Assembly (NCBI RefSeq): GCF_000701705.1
Contig: NZ_JNJP01000057.1
Coordinates: 1 to 23,871, forward strand
Source of the DNA: Bilophila wadsworthia ATCC 49260
Lineage (GTDB): Bacteria > Desulfobacterota > Desulfovibrionia > Desulfovibrionales > Desulfovibrionaceae
Reading direction: 5' to 3'
DNA: 23,871 nucleotides
Below, piece after piece: positions 1 through 7,365 of the stretch. How positions within the stretch are numbered: position 1 is the stretch's first letter; the number at the start of each line of letters is the position of its first letter. The notes under the pieces were generated by a model, which had not been told where the DNA came from, searched no databases, and saw only the letters and a list, made by a program, of their open reading frames with translations. The position numbers and the translations under genes were made by a program.

Positions 1-102
1 TCCCCGGACCCCACCCCCTCATCCTCCTAAGACTTTTCTTTTTATCGAATCCCTGTTCGCGGCGTTCCCAGTTGATGAGGGGACGGCGTTGCAGGAGAAA
101 AG
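1..102. other. Intergenic, tail of a GC-rich intergenic repeat
   Basis: No gene is seen here. The C-rich first 40 bases, ending in CTAAGACTTTT, resemble the end of the window around 23838-23850 (CCCAAGACTTTTGACTGG). The window therefore probably opens inside the tail of the same type of intergenic element that closes it. The resemblance is short and the assignment is tentative. Confidence 0.35.
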
Positions 103-152
103 AAAAAGGCCCATCCGGGTTTGCTGTTGCTGGCAAACAGGAATGGGCTTTT
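103..152 (-). terminator. Rho-independent terminator of the metF-glycosyltransferase operon
   Basis: An outer stem pairs 109-114 (GCCCAT) with 143-148 (ATGGGC), and an inner stem pairs GTTTGC with GCAAAC. On the minus strand the stem is followed by a T-rich run (CTTTTTCTTTT). There is also a TTTT on the plus side, so it could work in both directions. It lies about 140 bases downstream of the glycosyltransferase stop. Confidence 0.65.
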
Positions 153-253
153 GGGTTTACATCAAGAAAATCATTCAAAGGTTAACACTCTCAAAAAAAC
201 ATTGTAGAGAATAAATCCCCCATAGTTCCCTTTCAACGGCCTTGCGAGACAAC

Positions 254-284
254 GGAACTCCTGCCGCGCGGCCTTCCCCTCCCC
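254..284 (-). repeat. GC-rich intergenic repeat module, copy A
   Basis: Read on the minus strand this begins GGGGAGGGGAAGGCCGCG and continues CGGCAGGAGTTCC. It matches 15299-15331 on the plus strand with about two differences over 29 bases, and its core matches the last 15 bases of the window exactly. It starts eight bases after the glycosyltransferase stop codon. Confidence 0.6.
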
Positions 285-291
285 GACTCTC

Positions 292-1323
292 TTATTTCTT
301 CAACATCTCCATCGCCTTGTCCGCGACCGGGCCGGGCAGCATCCCGGTGAGGCAGCGGGGATCGGGGCAGTGGTTGCGGTTGCAGTGCTGACAGGGAAGG
401 TTCAGGGCAATGTCGGCGTGCTCGGGGGAGGGGAAGGTCCACGCCGGTGTGGTCGAACCGAGTACGGTGAGGGTCGGCGTGCCCACCGCTACGGCGATGT
501 GCCGGGGCGCGGAACAATTGCCGATATGCAAATCCGCTTCCGCGATGCAGGCCGCCATTTCCCGCAGCGACAGCATCCGCTCCGGCAAGAGCAGCGAACC
601 GGCGGGGCAGAGGCGGGACAACTCCTGAATTTCGGCTTCCTCGCCCGGCCCCCAGAGAGGCAGGAAGCGCAGGGAGGCGTCGCGCTCAGCAAGCAGGCTG
701 ACCAGCCCGGCGTAATGCGCCAGAGGCCAGCGGCGCGTGGGCTGGCGGTGCGTGGGGTCCAGCGTGATGAGGCGCTGTTCCGGCTGCAAGCCTGCCTGAG
801 CGAGCAAGGTGCGCGCAAAGGCGTGCTCCTCGTCCGTGAGATAGACGCGCGGGCGCTCGCCGTTCCATTCGATGCCGAGAGGGCGCAATACGCTGGCCTT
901 GCTCATGGCGGAATAGCCGTCGAGCATGTCGGAGGAATGCGTGTACAGCAGGCTCGTATACCACGGCGGCGTATAGGAGAGGCGGACCGGGGCGCCGGAA
1001 AAGGCCACTACCCACCGGCAGCGCGGAAGCTGCTGGAAGTCCACGACCAGATCATACCCGGTGCGGGCCACATGCCAGTACCACGCGATTTCCTGGGGCA
1101 GGGAGGACAGTACCTTTTTGTCCAATGCCCAGACCTTGCCGAGATGCGGGTTGTGCTCAAGGAGCGGGGCGCACTTTTTTTCGGTCAGCAGGTGGATCTC
1201 GGCGTCCGGATAACGCCGTTTGAGCAGCTCGATGGACGGCGTGGCGAGCACCACATCGCCGATCTGCCTGAGCTGGCAGACAAGGATGCGCTTGGGCGAA
1301 AAGGTGGCGAGATCGACGGCCAT
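292..1323 (-). CDS. Glycosyltransferase family 9 (heptosyltransferase-like)
   Basis: A 343-residue protein of the ADP-heptose:LPS heptosyltransferase family (GT9), which transfers sugars onto lipopolysaccharide core on the cytoplasmic face of the inner membrane. The N-terminus has the family pattern ILVCQLRQIGDVVLATP. The second Rossmann domain has the nucleotide-sugar region ADLHIGNCSAPRHIAVAVGT. A Cys-rich C-terminal tail (CQHCNRNHCPDPRC) is common in the family. The start is set by the overlap with metF: its ATG (1321-1323) shares one base with the metF stop, giving TAATG, so the two are probably translationally coupled. An in-frame start 12 codons upstream lies inside metF and is less likely. 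The exact acceptor and sugar cannot be read from the sequence. The family call is firm; the specific activity is not. Confidence 0.85.
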   Translation of the reverse strand: MAVDLATFSPKRILVCQLRQIGDVVLATPSIELLKRRYPDAEIHLLTEKKCAPLLEHNPHLGKVWALDKKVLSSLPQEIAWYWHVARTGYDLVVDFQQLPRCRWVVAFSGAPVRLSYTPPWYTSLLYTHSSDMLDGYSAMSKASVLRPLGIEWNGERPRVYLTDEEHAFARTLLAQAGLQPEQRLITLDPTHRQPTRRWPLAHYAGLVSLLAERDASLRFLPLWGPGEEAEIQELSRLCPAGSLLLPERMLSLREMAACIAEADLHIGNCSAPRHIAVAVGTPTLTVLGSTTPAWTFPSPEHADIALNLPCQHCNRNHCPDPRCLTGMLPGPVADKAMEMLKK

Positions 1324-2198
1324 TACAGTGCGCCCACTTCTTCCGCGATGCGGAGGCACATGGGCGCCTTGTTCAGCGTGTACAGGTGGATGCCCGGCGC
1401 GCCGTTGTCCAGCAAGGTGCGGATCTGCTGCACGGCAAACTTGAGGCCCGCTTCGCGTACGGCTTCCGCGCCGCCCTTGGCATTGGCTTCCTCAAGGGCG
1501 AGATAGAGCTTGCCCGGGATGTTCGCGCCGCACAGGGAGAGCGTGCGCCGGATGGATTCGAGGCTCTGGATGGGCAGGATGCCGGGGATGACCGGGACGG
1601 ACACGCCCATGTCGCTGAGCCGGTCCACAAAATGGAGGTATTCGCGCACGTCGAAGAACAGCTGCGTGATCACGAAATCCGCGCCTTCACGGATTTTGGC
1701 GACGGTGTAGCGCCAGTCGCTGGCGAAGCTCGGCGATTCCGGATGGGGTGCCGGATACCCGGCGACGCCGATGCCCATGTCGGGATAATGCGCCTTGGCG
1801 AAACGGACGAGATCGGCGGCATGGCGGAATTCGGCGGTTTCCCAGTCGATGTCCTGCCCCTTGGGGATGTCGCCGCGCAGGGCCAGCACGTTATCCACGC
1901 CGTTGTCGCGCAGGCGCTGGAGATACTGGGTAATGTAGTCCTGCGTCGCGCCGACGCAGGTCAGGTGGGCCATCGTTTCGAACTGGAATTCTTTCTTCAG
2001 ATGGGAAACGATTTCCAGCGTGGCGTCCTGGCTGGAGCCGCCCGCCCCGTACGTAACGGACGTGAACAGCGGTTCCAGCGGAGCCAGCCGTTCGGCCATC
2101 TTGAAGAAGTCCGGCCACTGGTCAGGGTCTTTCGGAGGGAAGAATTCGAAGGAATAGAAAGGCTTGCCCCTTTCCGCAATGAGTTGGCCGATATTCAT
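1323..2198 (-). CDS. metF: 5,10-methylenetetrahydrofolate reductase
   Basis: A 291-residue cytoplasmic flavoenzyme reducing 5,10-methylene-THF to 5-methyl-THF for methionine synthesis. The length is normal for bacterial MetF. Near the N-terminus is the signature YSFEFFPPKD, whose Glu18 corresponds to the catalytic Glu of the family. TYGAGGSS and ALRGDIPKGQ follow in the expected order of the TIM barrel. The ATG is preceded by GAGG eight bases upstream on the minus strand, and a sigma70-like promoter lies 44-72 bases upstream. It is the first gene of a two-gene unit with the GT9 glycosyltransferase. That partner is not metabolically related, so the coupling may reflect shared expression rather than a shared pathway. 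Confidence 0.95.
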   Translation of the reverse strand: MNIGQLIAERGKPFYSFEFFPPKDPDQWPDFFKMAERLAPLEPLFTSVTYGAGGSSQDATLEIVSHLKKEFQFETMAHLTCVGATQDYITQYLQRLRDNGVDNVLALRGDIPKGQDIDWETAEFRHAADLVRFAKAHYPDMGIGVAGYPAPHPESPSFASDWRYTVAKIREGADFVITQLFFDVREYLHFVDRLSDMGVSVPVIPGILPIQSLESIRRTLSLCGANIPGKLYLALEEANAKGGAEAVREAGLKFAVQQIRTLLDNGAPGIHLYTLNKAPMCLRIAEEVGAL

Positions 2199-2241
2199 GG
2201 AAAACCTCGTTTCAAAAGTCAGTCATAATCCCAAGTTCTTT

Positions 2242-2270
2242 ATTCTATGCCGGATTTCCGCGAAGGGCAA
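2242..2270 (-). promoter_or_regulatory. Candidate sigma70 promoter of metF
   Basis: On the minus strand TTGCCC (2270-2265) is followed after 17 bases by TAGAAT (2247-2242), a 5/6 match to the -10 consensus. It is properly placed upstream of the metF ribosome binding site. Confidence 0.55.
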
Positions 2271-2311
2271 CGCCTTGTCGCGCGTTGGGGCAGGGGATGG
2301 CCCCGGGTGCG

Positions 2312-2340
2312 TTGCGCCTTTGCCGGAATTGCCGTAAACT
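2312..2340 (+). promoter_or_regulatory. Candidate sigma70 promoter of the phosphodiester glycosidase gene
   Basis: TTGCGC (2312-2317) and TAAACT (2335-2340) are separated by 17 bases, each matching four of six consensus positions. The site lies 33 bases before the ATG and is back to back with the metF promoter. Confidence 0.35.
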
Positions 2341-2373
2341 CTGACTATTCGGGGCATTGGAGACCTGACCATC

Positions 2374-3381
2374 ATGACGTTGCACCTTTTCTCATCCATA
2401 CGACATGCAATGTGCCGTAGCGGGCGCGGCTTGTGCCTCGCGCCGCGGGTGTTTGCCGTGTTCCGTCAGTTGTTCCTCTTGGGCGTGCTGGCGTTGTCCG
2501 CCGTCCCTGCCTTTGCTGACGGTGTGCCTTCCGAGCCGCAGGATGGCCTCACGGCTATCAAGAACGCGCTTGTCCCGCCACAGCCGAGCGCGGAACAGCC
2601 GGCTCCCCCACCTCCGCCGCGCTGGGTTTTTGAGACGCTCCCGCCGTGGGAAAAGCTGGAGGAAGGCCTTCAGCTCGGCTTGTTTTCCGCGCAATTCGAC
2701 GGAGGCGATCCGTTTGAAGTGGTGTTCCTGCGCATCGATCCCGCGTATTTCGATTTTACCGTGGAAACGGCGAGTTCTGAAAAACAGTCGTTGCCGCTTG
2801 AAGCCTGGGCCACGCGCAAGGGCCTGATCGCCGCCACCAATGCCAGCATGTATCTGCCTGATGGCGTTACGAGCACCGGGTATCTCCGTACCGGCGAGAC
2901 AGTCAATAACGGGCGCGTGGTGTCCAAGTTCGGGGCGTTTTTCGTCGCGGGCCCGGACAGCCCGGATTTGCCCGGCGCGGACCTGCTGGACCGTTCCACG
3001 GACGATTGGGAGAACCTGCTTCCGCATTACAGCATGGTCGTGCAGAATTACCGCATGATCAGTTCGGATCGGCGTCTGCTCTGGAAGCCCGGCGGCCCGA
3101 AGCACTCCATTTCCGCCGTGGGCCGTGACGGCACGGGGGCCATCCTGTTCATCCTGTGCCGGGAACCGATAACCGGCGTGGACTTCGGGGCGCTCTTGCT
3201 GGCATTGCCCATTGACGTCCGGGTGGTGATGTATACCGAGGGCGGAAGCTTGGCCGGCCTCTTCCTGCGCACTCCCGTCCGCAGCCAGATCTGGCTGGGG
3301 CGTTCCTTGCCGGAGTTCTGGGCTTCCGGAAGCCAGGGGGCTCCGCTGCCCAACGTCATCGGTGTCCGGCGCAAATCGTAA
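2374..3381 (+). CDS. Secreted phosphodiester glycosidase (NAGPA-like) domain protein
   Basis: A 335-residue predicted exported protein. A basic N-terminus leads into a hydrophobic stretch (FLLGVLALSAVPAFA) that looks like a signal peptide cleaved near residue 48. A Pro-rich linker (residues about 66-85) precedes the catalytic-type domain. The domain has features of the phosphodiester glycosidase family related to N-acetylglucosamine-1-phosphodiester alpha-N-acetylglucosaminidase: an ATNASMY segment, then VVQNYRMIS, then the Ser-rich HSISAVGRDG, and a late YTEGGSLAG. The family includes periplasmic proteins acting on sugar phosphodiesters; the substrate here is unknown. GGAG precedes the chosen ATG. 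A later ATG (codon 13) has no ribosome binding site. The signal peptide begins unusually far from the start, so the true start is the weakest part of the call. Confidence 0.7.
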   Translation: MTLHLFSSIRHAMCRSGRGLCLAPRVFAVFRQLFLLGVLALSAVPAFADGVPSEPQDGLTAIKNALVPPQPSAEQPAPPPPPRWVFETLPPWEKLEEGLQLGLFSAQFDGGDPFEVVFLRIDPAYFDFTVETASSEKQSLPLEAWATRKGLIAATNASMYLPDGVTSTGYLRTGETVNNGRVVSKFGAFFVAGPDSPDLPGADLLDRSTDDWENLLPHYSMVVQNYRMISSDRRLLWKPGGPKHSISAVGRDGTGAILFILCREPITGVDFGALLLALPIDVRVVMYTEGGSLAGLFLRTPVRSQIWLGRSLPEFWASGSQGAPLPNVIGVRRKS

Positions 3382-3384
3382 TGT

Positions 3385-3414
3385 GCCTTCCCTCGTGCGG
3401 GAAGGCGGCCTTTT
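3385..3414 (+). terminator. Weak terminator after the glycosidase gene
   Basis: A perfect 8-bp stem (GCCTTCCC, 3385-3392, with GGGAAGGC, 3399-3406) has a 6-base loop. It is followed by GGCCTTTT. The T-run is short, so termination may be partial and the next gene may receive read-through. Confidence 0.5.
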
Positions 3415-3460
3415 GGTCCCCTATCGGCAGCAACGGGTTTAACGCTCGCCGTGCGCAAGT

Positions 3461-3475
3461 GAGGCGGTCCGCCTC
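3461..3475 (+). promoter_or_regulatory. Palindrome in the leader of the PFK-2/FBPase-2 gene
   Basis: GAGGCG-GTC-CGCCTC is a perfect 6-bp inverted repeat with a 3-base loop. It ends 15 bases before the ribosome binding site of the next gene. It could be a small hairpin in the leader or a protein site; nothing in the sequence decides between these. Confidence 0.3.
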
Positions 3476-3499
3476 CGCGCGCGACAATTGAGGAATGAC

Positions 3500-4702
3500 A
3501 TGAAACTGTATGTCGCAATGGTGGGGTTGCCCGCCAGAGGCAAGAGCACGCTGGCGAAACGCATCCGGTCGGGGCTGGAGCAGCAGGGCATCCGTACCGC
3601 GATCTTCAACAACGGCGAGTTGCGCCGGATGCTTTTCGGCCTTGAAAGCGGTTCCGCCGAGTTTTTCAATCCCGACAACACGCGCGCCCAGAGGCTGCGG
3701 GATCAGATCACGCACCAGAACATGGAGCGCGCCCGCGCATGGCTCGATGAGGGCGGCGACGTCGCCATCATCGACGCGACCAACGGGACGGTGCATCAGC
3801 GTGTGGATCTGAGCGCGACGCTCCGGGATCGGCCCGTCTTGTTCATCGAATGCGTGAATGACGATCCGCTGTTGCTGGATGCGTCCATCCGGCGCAAGAC
3901 CCGTCTGCCCGAGTTTGCCAACATGACGCAGGAAGAAGCGCTGGAAAGCTTCCGCAAGCGGTTGGCCTACTACGAGAGCGTATACACCCCGGTCCGCAAA
4001 GAGCGGTGCTGGATACGCGTGGACGCCGTGGACAGCTGCATTCAGGACGAAGCCCCGAGCAACGACCTCCCGTATTATGCGGCCATCCGCGACATCATTT
4101 CCTCCCGCTGGGTGCAGGATCTGTATCTCGTGCGGCATGGTGAGACGGACTACAACCGCGAGGGCCGACTCGGCGGGGATCCGTCTTTGACCGCCAAGGG
4201 GATCGAGCAGGCCGAAAAGCTCGCCGCGCATTTCGACGGCGTGGATCTTCCGTACATTTTTACGTCCACGAAGCAGCGTTCCGCCGAGACGGCCGCGCCG
4301 CTGCTGCGTTCGCGTCCGAACACCATCAGCATGGCCCTGAGCGAGTTTGACGAGATCAATGCCGGGGTGTGCGAAGGGATGCGCTATTCCGACGTGCGCG
4401 ACGGTATGCCTCTGGAGTATGAGGCGCGTTCCCACAATAAGTACGGGTATATCTATCCCAACGGCGAAAGCTATGCGATGCTCAAGGAGCGCGTGGCCCG
4501 CGGCTTGCGGCGGGCGTTGTTCCTGTCCGGCGAGGGGACGCTCATGATCGTCGGGCACCAGGCCATCAACCGTACCTTGCTGTCGCTGTTCCTGTTTCAG
4601 AGGGCGAGCGACGTGCCCTATACCTACATTCCGCAGAATCAGTATTACCACATCACCATCACGCAGCGCCGCAAGCTGTTTGAAATGATCCGGTATGCCT
4701 AA
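3500..4702 (+). CDS. 6-phosphofructo-2-kinase/fructose-2,6-bisphosphatase-like bifunctional protein
   Basis: A 400-residue cytoplasmic protein with both halves of the animal-type enzyme that makes and destroys fructose 2,6-bisphosphate. Kinase half: a Walker A motif GLPARGKS (residues 9-16), FNNGELRRMLFG, DATNGTVHQR, and the VNDDP and LPEFANMTQEEALESF segments that parallel animal PFK-2. Phosphatase half (from about residue 213): LYLVRHGETDYN with the phospho-acceptor His, GRLGGDPSLT, EINAGVCEGM with the acid Glu, YPNGESYAML, and IVGHQAINRTLL with the second His. All catalytic landmarks of both halves seem present. The ATG at 3500 has GAGGA six bases upstream; an in-frame TTG four codons earlier overlaps that site and is rejected. 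In bacteria the physiological role is not established, and a related kinase or histidine phosphatase substrate is possible. Confidence 0.85.
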   Translation: MKLYVAMVGLPARGKSTLAKRIRSGLEQQGIRTAIFNNGELRRMLFGLESGSAEFFNPDNTRAQRLRDQITHQNMERARAWLDEGGDVAIIDATNGTVHQRVDLSATLRDRPVLFIECVNDDPLLLDASIRRKTRLPEFANMTQEEALESFRKRLAYYESVYTPVRKERCWIRVDAVDSCIQDEAPSNDLPYYAAIRDIISSRWVQDLYLVRHGETDYNREGRLGGDPSLTAKGIEQAEKLAAHFDGVDLPYIFTSTKQRSAETAAPLLRSRPNTISMALSEFDEINAGVCEGMRYSDVRDGMPLEYEARSHNKYGYIYPNGESYAMLKERVARGLRRALFLSGEGTLMIVGHQAINRTLLSLFLFQRASDVPYTYIPQNQYYHITITQRRKLFEMIRYA

Positions 4703-4726
4703 CGGCGGGGAATACGCGGGAGTTCT

Positions 4727-5872
4727 GTGGAACGGATGGATCTGAAAACGCGGCTGTCCGATATAGTCAACAGGTACGGATTCACAAAGCAGGAATTTTC
4801 GCTTTGTTCTGAATCGGTGCTGCTTCATGACGCGCGGCTGTGTTTTCAGGCGGGGTGTACGGGATATCTCCTTAACGTTGTGCTTTTTTTGTGCGCCACC
4901 CCATTCGGGATCTTGTCCGGCGGGAAATATGTTTATCTGGCAAGCTGAATAGTGTATGCGGCGGTAGCCTTTGCTGTAAAACATGCAGCCCTGCGTAACA
5001 CGGTCCGTATCCAGTAATACTGTTGGCGGGCATCCATATTGAGGGGATACTGGCAAGCGCGGCGTACGCGGACAGCGTGAGCGTCATTTTCCCCGTCATG
5101 TTTGCCGCCGCGCCGCAGCTTTTGACCGAAAGGTTCTGGCGGATGATTGTTGTCACGTATGCCTGTTGCCTTTTGCATATCCTCGTTGCTTTTCATACGA
5201 AGGCCCCAACCTTGGCATGGCTCGACGCGATCCATATAGCCGTGTTCAGCGTCTCCGGCTTTTGCGCCCATTATTTCGACAGCAGGTTGAGGATAAAGAC
5301 TTTTTTGACTGGCCTCCAGCGGGATACGCTGACAAGGCGGTTGCGTTTGGCGCACAGGGACTTGAAGCGCAGGGCGGAACATGACGGGCTTACCGGCCTG
5401 CTTACGCGCAATGCCCTCGTCAGAAGGCTGAAGCCGGTTTGGGCTGGAGAATAGGGCCTTTTTCCTCGGCATCATGGACATCGACGATTTCAGGGGCATC
5501 AACGATACGTTCGGCCACAGCGCCGGGGATGTTGTCCTCAGGCGGATGGGTGCCGTCCTGCAAGAACAGCTCGGCGATGCCGATATGGCTTCCCGCATCG
5601 GCGGGGATGAGTTCGTCTTCGTTATGCCGGGCATTGTCGGAAAAGAGTCCGCCGAGAGCCTGCTGCCCCGGATATGTGCGGCGTCCTTCACGCATGAGGA
5701 TGTGCCCTGTCCGATTTCGGTTTCCATCGGTTTTGCCGCGTTTCCCAACGACGGAGCCGCGTTCGAGGTCCTGCACAAGGAGGCGGGCAAGGCGCTGTAT
5801 CATGCCAAACGGCAGGGGAAACGGCAGTGCGCTTTTTACGGGGAACTGCCTGAGCATTGCCCCGCGCCTTGA
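4727..5872 (+). pseudogene. Degraded membrane-bound GGDEF diguanylate cyclase
   Basis: Three fragments in changing frames add up to one membrane GGDEF protein. Fragment 1 (4727-4948, GTG start, or ATG at 4736) has a hydrophobic segment and ends at TGA 4946-4948. The same frame continues with protein-like sequence to TAA 5015-5017. Fragment 2 (frame shifted, about 4999-5454) carries further membrane segments, then the start of the GGDEF domain (AEHDGLTGLLTRNALVRRL), and ends at TAG 5452-5454. Fragment 3 (about 5432-5872) restores frame with IMDIDDFRGINDTFGHSAG and an intact GGDEF motif encoded at 5600-5614. An intact protein would make cyclic di-GMP at the inner membrane. At least two frameshifts and two in-frame stops make it non-functional, unless the GGDEF part is expressed alone; no ribosome binding site precedes ATG 5474. 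Sequencing error cannot be excluded, but several independent lesions argue for real decay. Confidence 0.78.
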
Positions 5873-5918
5873 ACGGAATGATCGTCTGATTTATTCTTAT
5901 GCAGGGGGCGGCTTCCGT

Positions 5919-5947
5919 TTGACAGGCGGCATTCTTTTCTATATACG
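5919..5947 (+). promoter_or_regulatory. Promoter of the SRP RNA gene
   Basis: A consensus -35 TTGACA (5919-5924), exactly 17 bases, then TATACG (5942-5947). Transcription would begin at about 5953-5956, just before the closing stem of the SRP RNA. Confidence 0.7.
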
Positions 5948-5956
5948 GAAGGTTCG

Positions 5957-6044
5957 AGAGAGTCGGGCGGCGGTGGCGCCGCCAACCCCGCCAGGTTCGA
6001 AAGAAAGCAACGGTAACGGTTGTTCGCCGGGTGTCCGACTCTCA
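5957..6044 (+). ncRNA. ffs: Small signal recognition particle RNA (4.5S)
   Basis: This is the RNA scaffold that binds Ffh and directs nascent membrane proteins to the SRP receptor. The closing stem pairs GAGAGTCGG (5958-5966) with CCGACTCTC (6035-6043). The apical domain IV reads CAGG-TTC-GAAA-GAA-AGCA: a GNRA tetraloop on a short stem, with the conserved CAGG/AGCA internal loop that contacts the Ffh M domain. The 3' side then runs CGGTAACGG and CCGGGTGT, typical of bacterial small SRP RNAs. A consensus promoter and a strong terminator flank it exactly. There is no Alu domain, so it is the small type. The ends are estimated to within a few bases. The identification rests on motif and structure read by eye, not on a covariance-model score. 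Confidence 0.88.
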
Positions 6045-6079
6045 AAAAGCGCAAGCCCTCGGGTTTGCGCTTTTCGTTT
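6045..6079 (+). terminator. Strong terminator of the SRP RNA gene
   Basis: A near-perfect stem pairs AAAAGCGCAAGCCC (6045-6058) with GGGTTTGCGCTTTT (6061-6074), with one G-T pair and a very short loop. It ends in TTTTCGTTT. It lies directly after the SRP RNA 3' end. Confidence 0.85.
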
Positions 6080-6108
6080 ATGCGGGTACCGCCGCAAAGG
6101 AGGGAGAC

Positions 6109-6570
6109 ATGAATCAGGAATGTGCCGTCGGGTATGCGTCGGAAGCGGACATGGATGCTTGGATGGATCTGGTTGCTCTTGTCCGGGATGCCTTCCCCGG
6201 GCTGTCGCTCGGCGAGTACCGGGGGAACCTGCGGAAAGCCATTGCGGAGCGGCGGGCGCTGTGCGCCAAGGATGCAAGGGGGCTGCTCGGCGTGCTGGTG
6301 CTCTCGGATCAGCACAACGGCATCGGCTTCCTCGCCGTACATCCTGAGGCGCGGGGGCGGGGCGTCGCTTCGGCCCTTGTCCGCATGATGCTGGATGTGC
6401 TCCCCGCCGATCAGGATATCTTCGTGACGACGTACCGGGAAGACGATCCGCTCGGTGCGGCTCCGCGGGCCCTGTACAAGCGCCTCGGCTTCGAAGAGGC
6501 CGAACTTGTCACCCGCTATGGGTATCCATGTCAGCAATTCGTGCTGCGGCGCGGTTCCGGGGACAAGTAA
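6109..6570 (+). CDS. GNAT family N-acetyltransferase
   Basis: A 153-residue cytoplasmic acetyltransferase of the Gcn5-related family, close to the usual size for a single GNAT domain. The acetyl-CoA binding motif is PEARGRGVASALV (around residues 79-91), preceded by the beta strand GIGFLAVH. LYKRLGFEEAELV near the C-terminus is the usual final conserved segment. The ATG has an excellent ribosome binding site (GGAGGGAGAC). In-frame codons further upstream read through the SRP RNA terminator and are rejected. The acyl acceptor cannot be predicted. Confidence 0.85.
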   Translation: MNQECAVGYASEADMDAWMDLVALVRDAFPGLSLGEYRGNLRKAIAERRALCAKDARGLLGVLVLSDQHNGIGFLAVHPEARGRGVASALVRMMLDVLPADQDIFVTTYREDDPLGAAPRALYKRLGFEEAELVTRYGYPCQQFVLRRGSGDK

Positions 6571-6719
6571 AGGCAGAGCCGTCGGTACGCTCGGCCCCGT
6601 CAGGCGCACGGTAGGACCTTCGACATCGCCAAGCATTGCGCGAATGCCGGATGGAGCCGTTCATCTTTTGGGAACCGTTGGCTCTGTTTGCCGGAATGAC
6701 GTGTTTTAGGGAGCCGTTT

Positions 6720-7346
6720 ATGAAATACGAATGGAAGAAGCACGAAAAAGCGTTGTACCTTCCGAAAGCCGTTCCTGCTCCGGTTACCGTCCCCGAGCAC
6801 GCCTTTTTCATGATACGCGGGGAAGGGAACCCCAACGGCGAGGCGTTCCTCGAGGCCATAGGCGTCCTGTACGCCCTGTCATATGCGGTCAAGATGTTGC
6901 CGAAGAAAGGGGATGCCCCCGAAGGCTACTATGAGTACGCCGTGTTCCCGCTGGAAGGGGTATGGGACACGGCGGAACCGATGCTGCCGGGAGAGGCCCT
7001 CAACAAGGATGCCCTGCGCTACACCCTGATGATCCGCCAGCCGGATTTTGTGACGGACGAACTCGCCGAGCGCATCCTCGCCGCGACAAGCAGGAAAAAA
7101 CCGCATCCCCTCTATGCGTCGGCCTCTTTCGGGCACTGGAACGATGGCTTGTGTGTGCAAATGCTTCACGTCGGCCCTTACGACGACGAACCCGTAAGCT
7201 TTAGCATGATGCAAGCCTACTGCGCGGAACACGGGTTGCGGCGTGCATCGGACAGCCACCGGGAAATCTACCTCTCGGATGCCCGCAAAACCGATCCGGC
7301 ACGTCTGAAAACGGTACTGCGGTTTGGCGTGGAGCCCTGTGCCTGA
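6720..7346 (+). CDS. GyrI-like small-molecule-binding domain protein
   Basis: A 208-residue cytoplasmic protein resembling the GyrI/SbmC-like (SOUL/AraC effector-domain fold) family. Recognisable family segments are the N-terminal MKYEWKKHEKALY, FFMIRGEGNPNG, YALSYAVKMLPKKG, YTLMIRQPDFVT, and the C-terminal VQMLHVGPYDDEP and HREIYLSDARK. Members bind small ligands or drugs, and some act as hydrolases or antitoxins to gyrase poisons; the ligand here is unknown. GGGAG lies about seven bases before the ATG at 6720. An in-frame ATG 28 codons upstream lacks a ribosome binding site. It follows the GNAT gene by 150 bases and is closed by a strong terminator. Confidence 0.8.
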   Translation: MKYEWKKHEKALYLPKAVPAPVTVPEHAFFMIRGEGNPNGEAFLEAIGVLYALSYAVKMLPKKGDAPEGYYEYAVFPLEGVWDTAEPMLPGEALNKDALRYTLMIRQPDFVTDELAERILAATSRKKPHPLYASASFGHWNDGLCVQMLHVGPYDDEPVSFSMMQAYCAEHGLRRASDSHREIYLSDARKTDPARLKTVLRFGVEPCA

Positions 7347-7365
7347 GAACTCATCCCTCAACAAC

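Noticed and set aside
5474..5872. Independent short GGDEF protein gene
   Set aside because: No ribosome binding site before the ATG, and it begins inside the GGDEF domain whose first part is upstream in another frame; treated as part of the pseudogene.
5991..6002. GGTTCGAA as a tRNA T-loop
   Set aside because: No acceptor, D or anticodon arms fit around it; the bases belong to the SRP RNA domain IV.
5439..6347. 302-codon open frame running from the GGDEF remnant through the SRP RNA into the GNAT gene
   Set aside because: It crosses the SRP RNA and its terminator, has no domain, and overlaps better-supported features in other frames.
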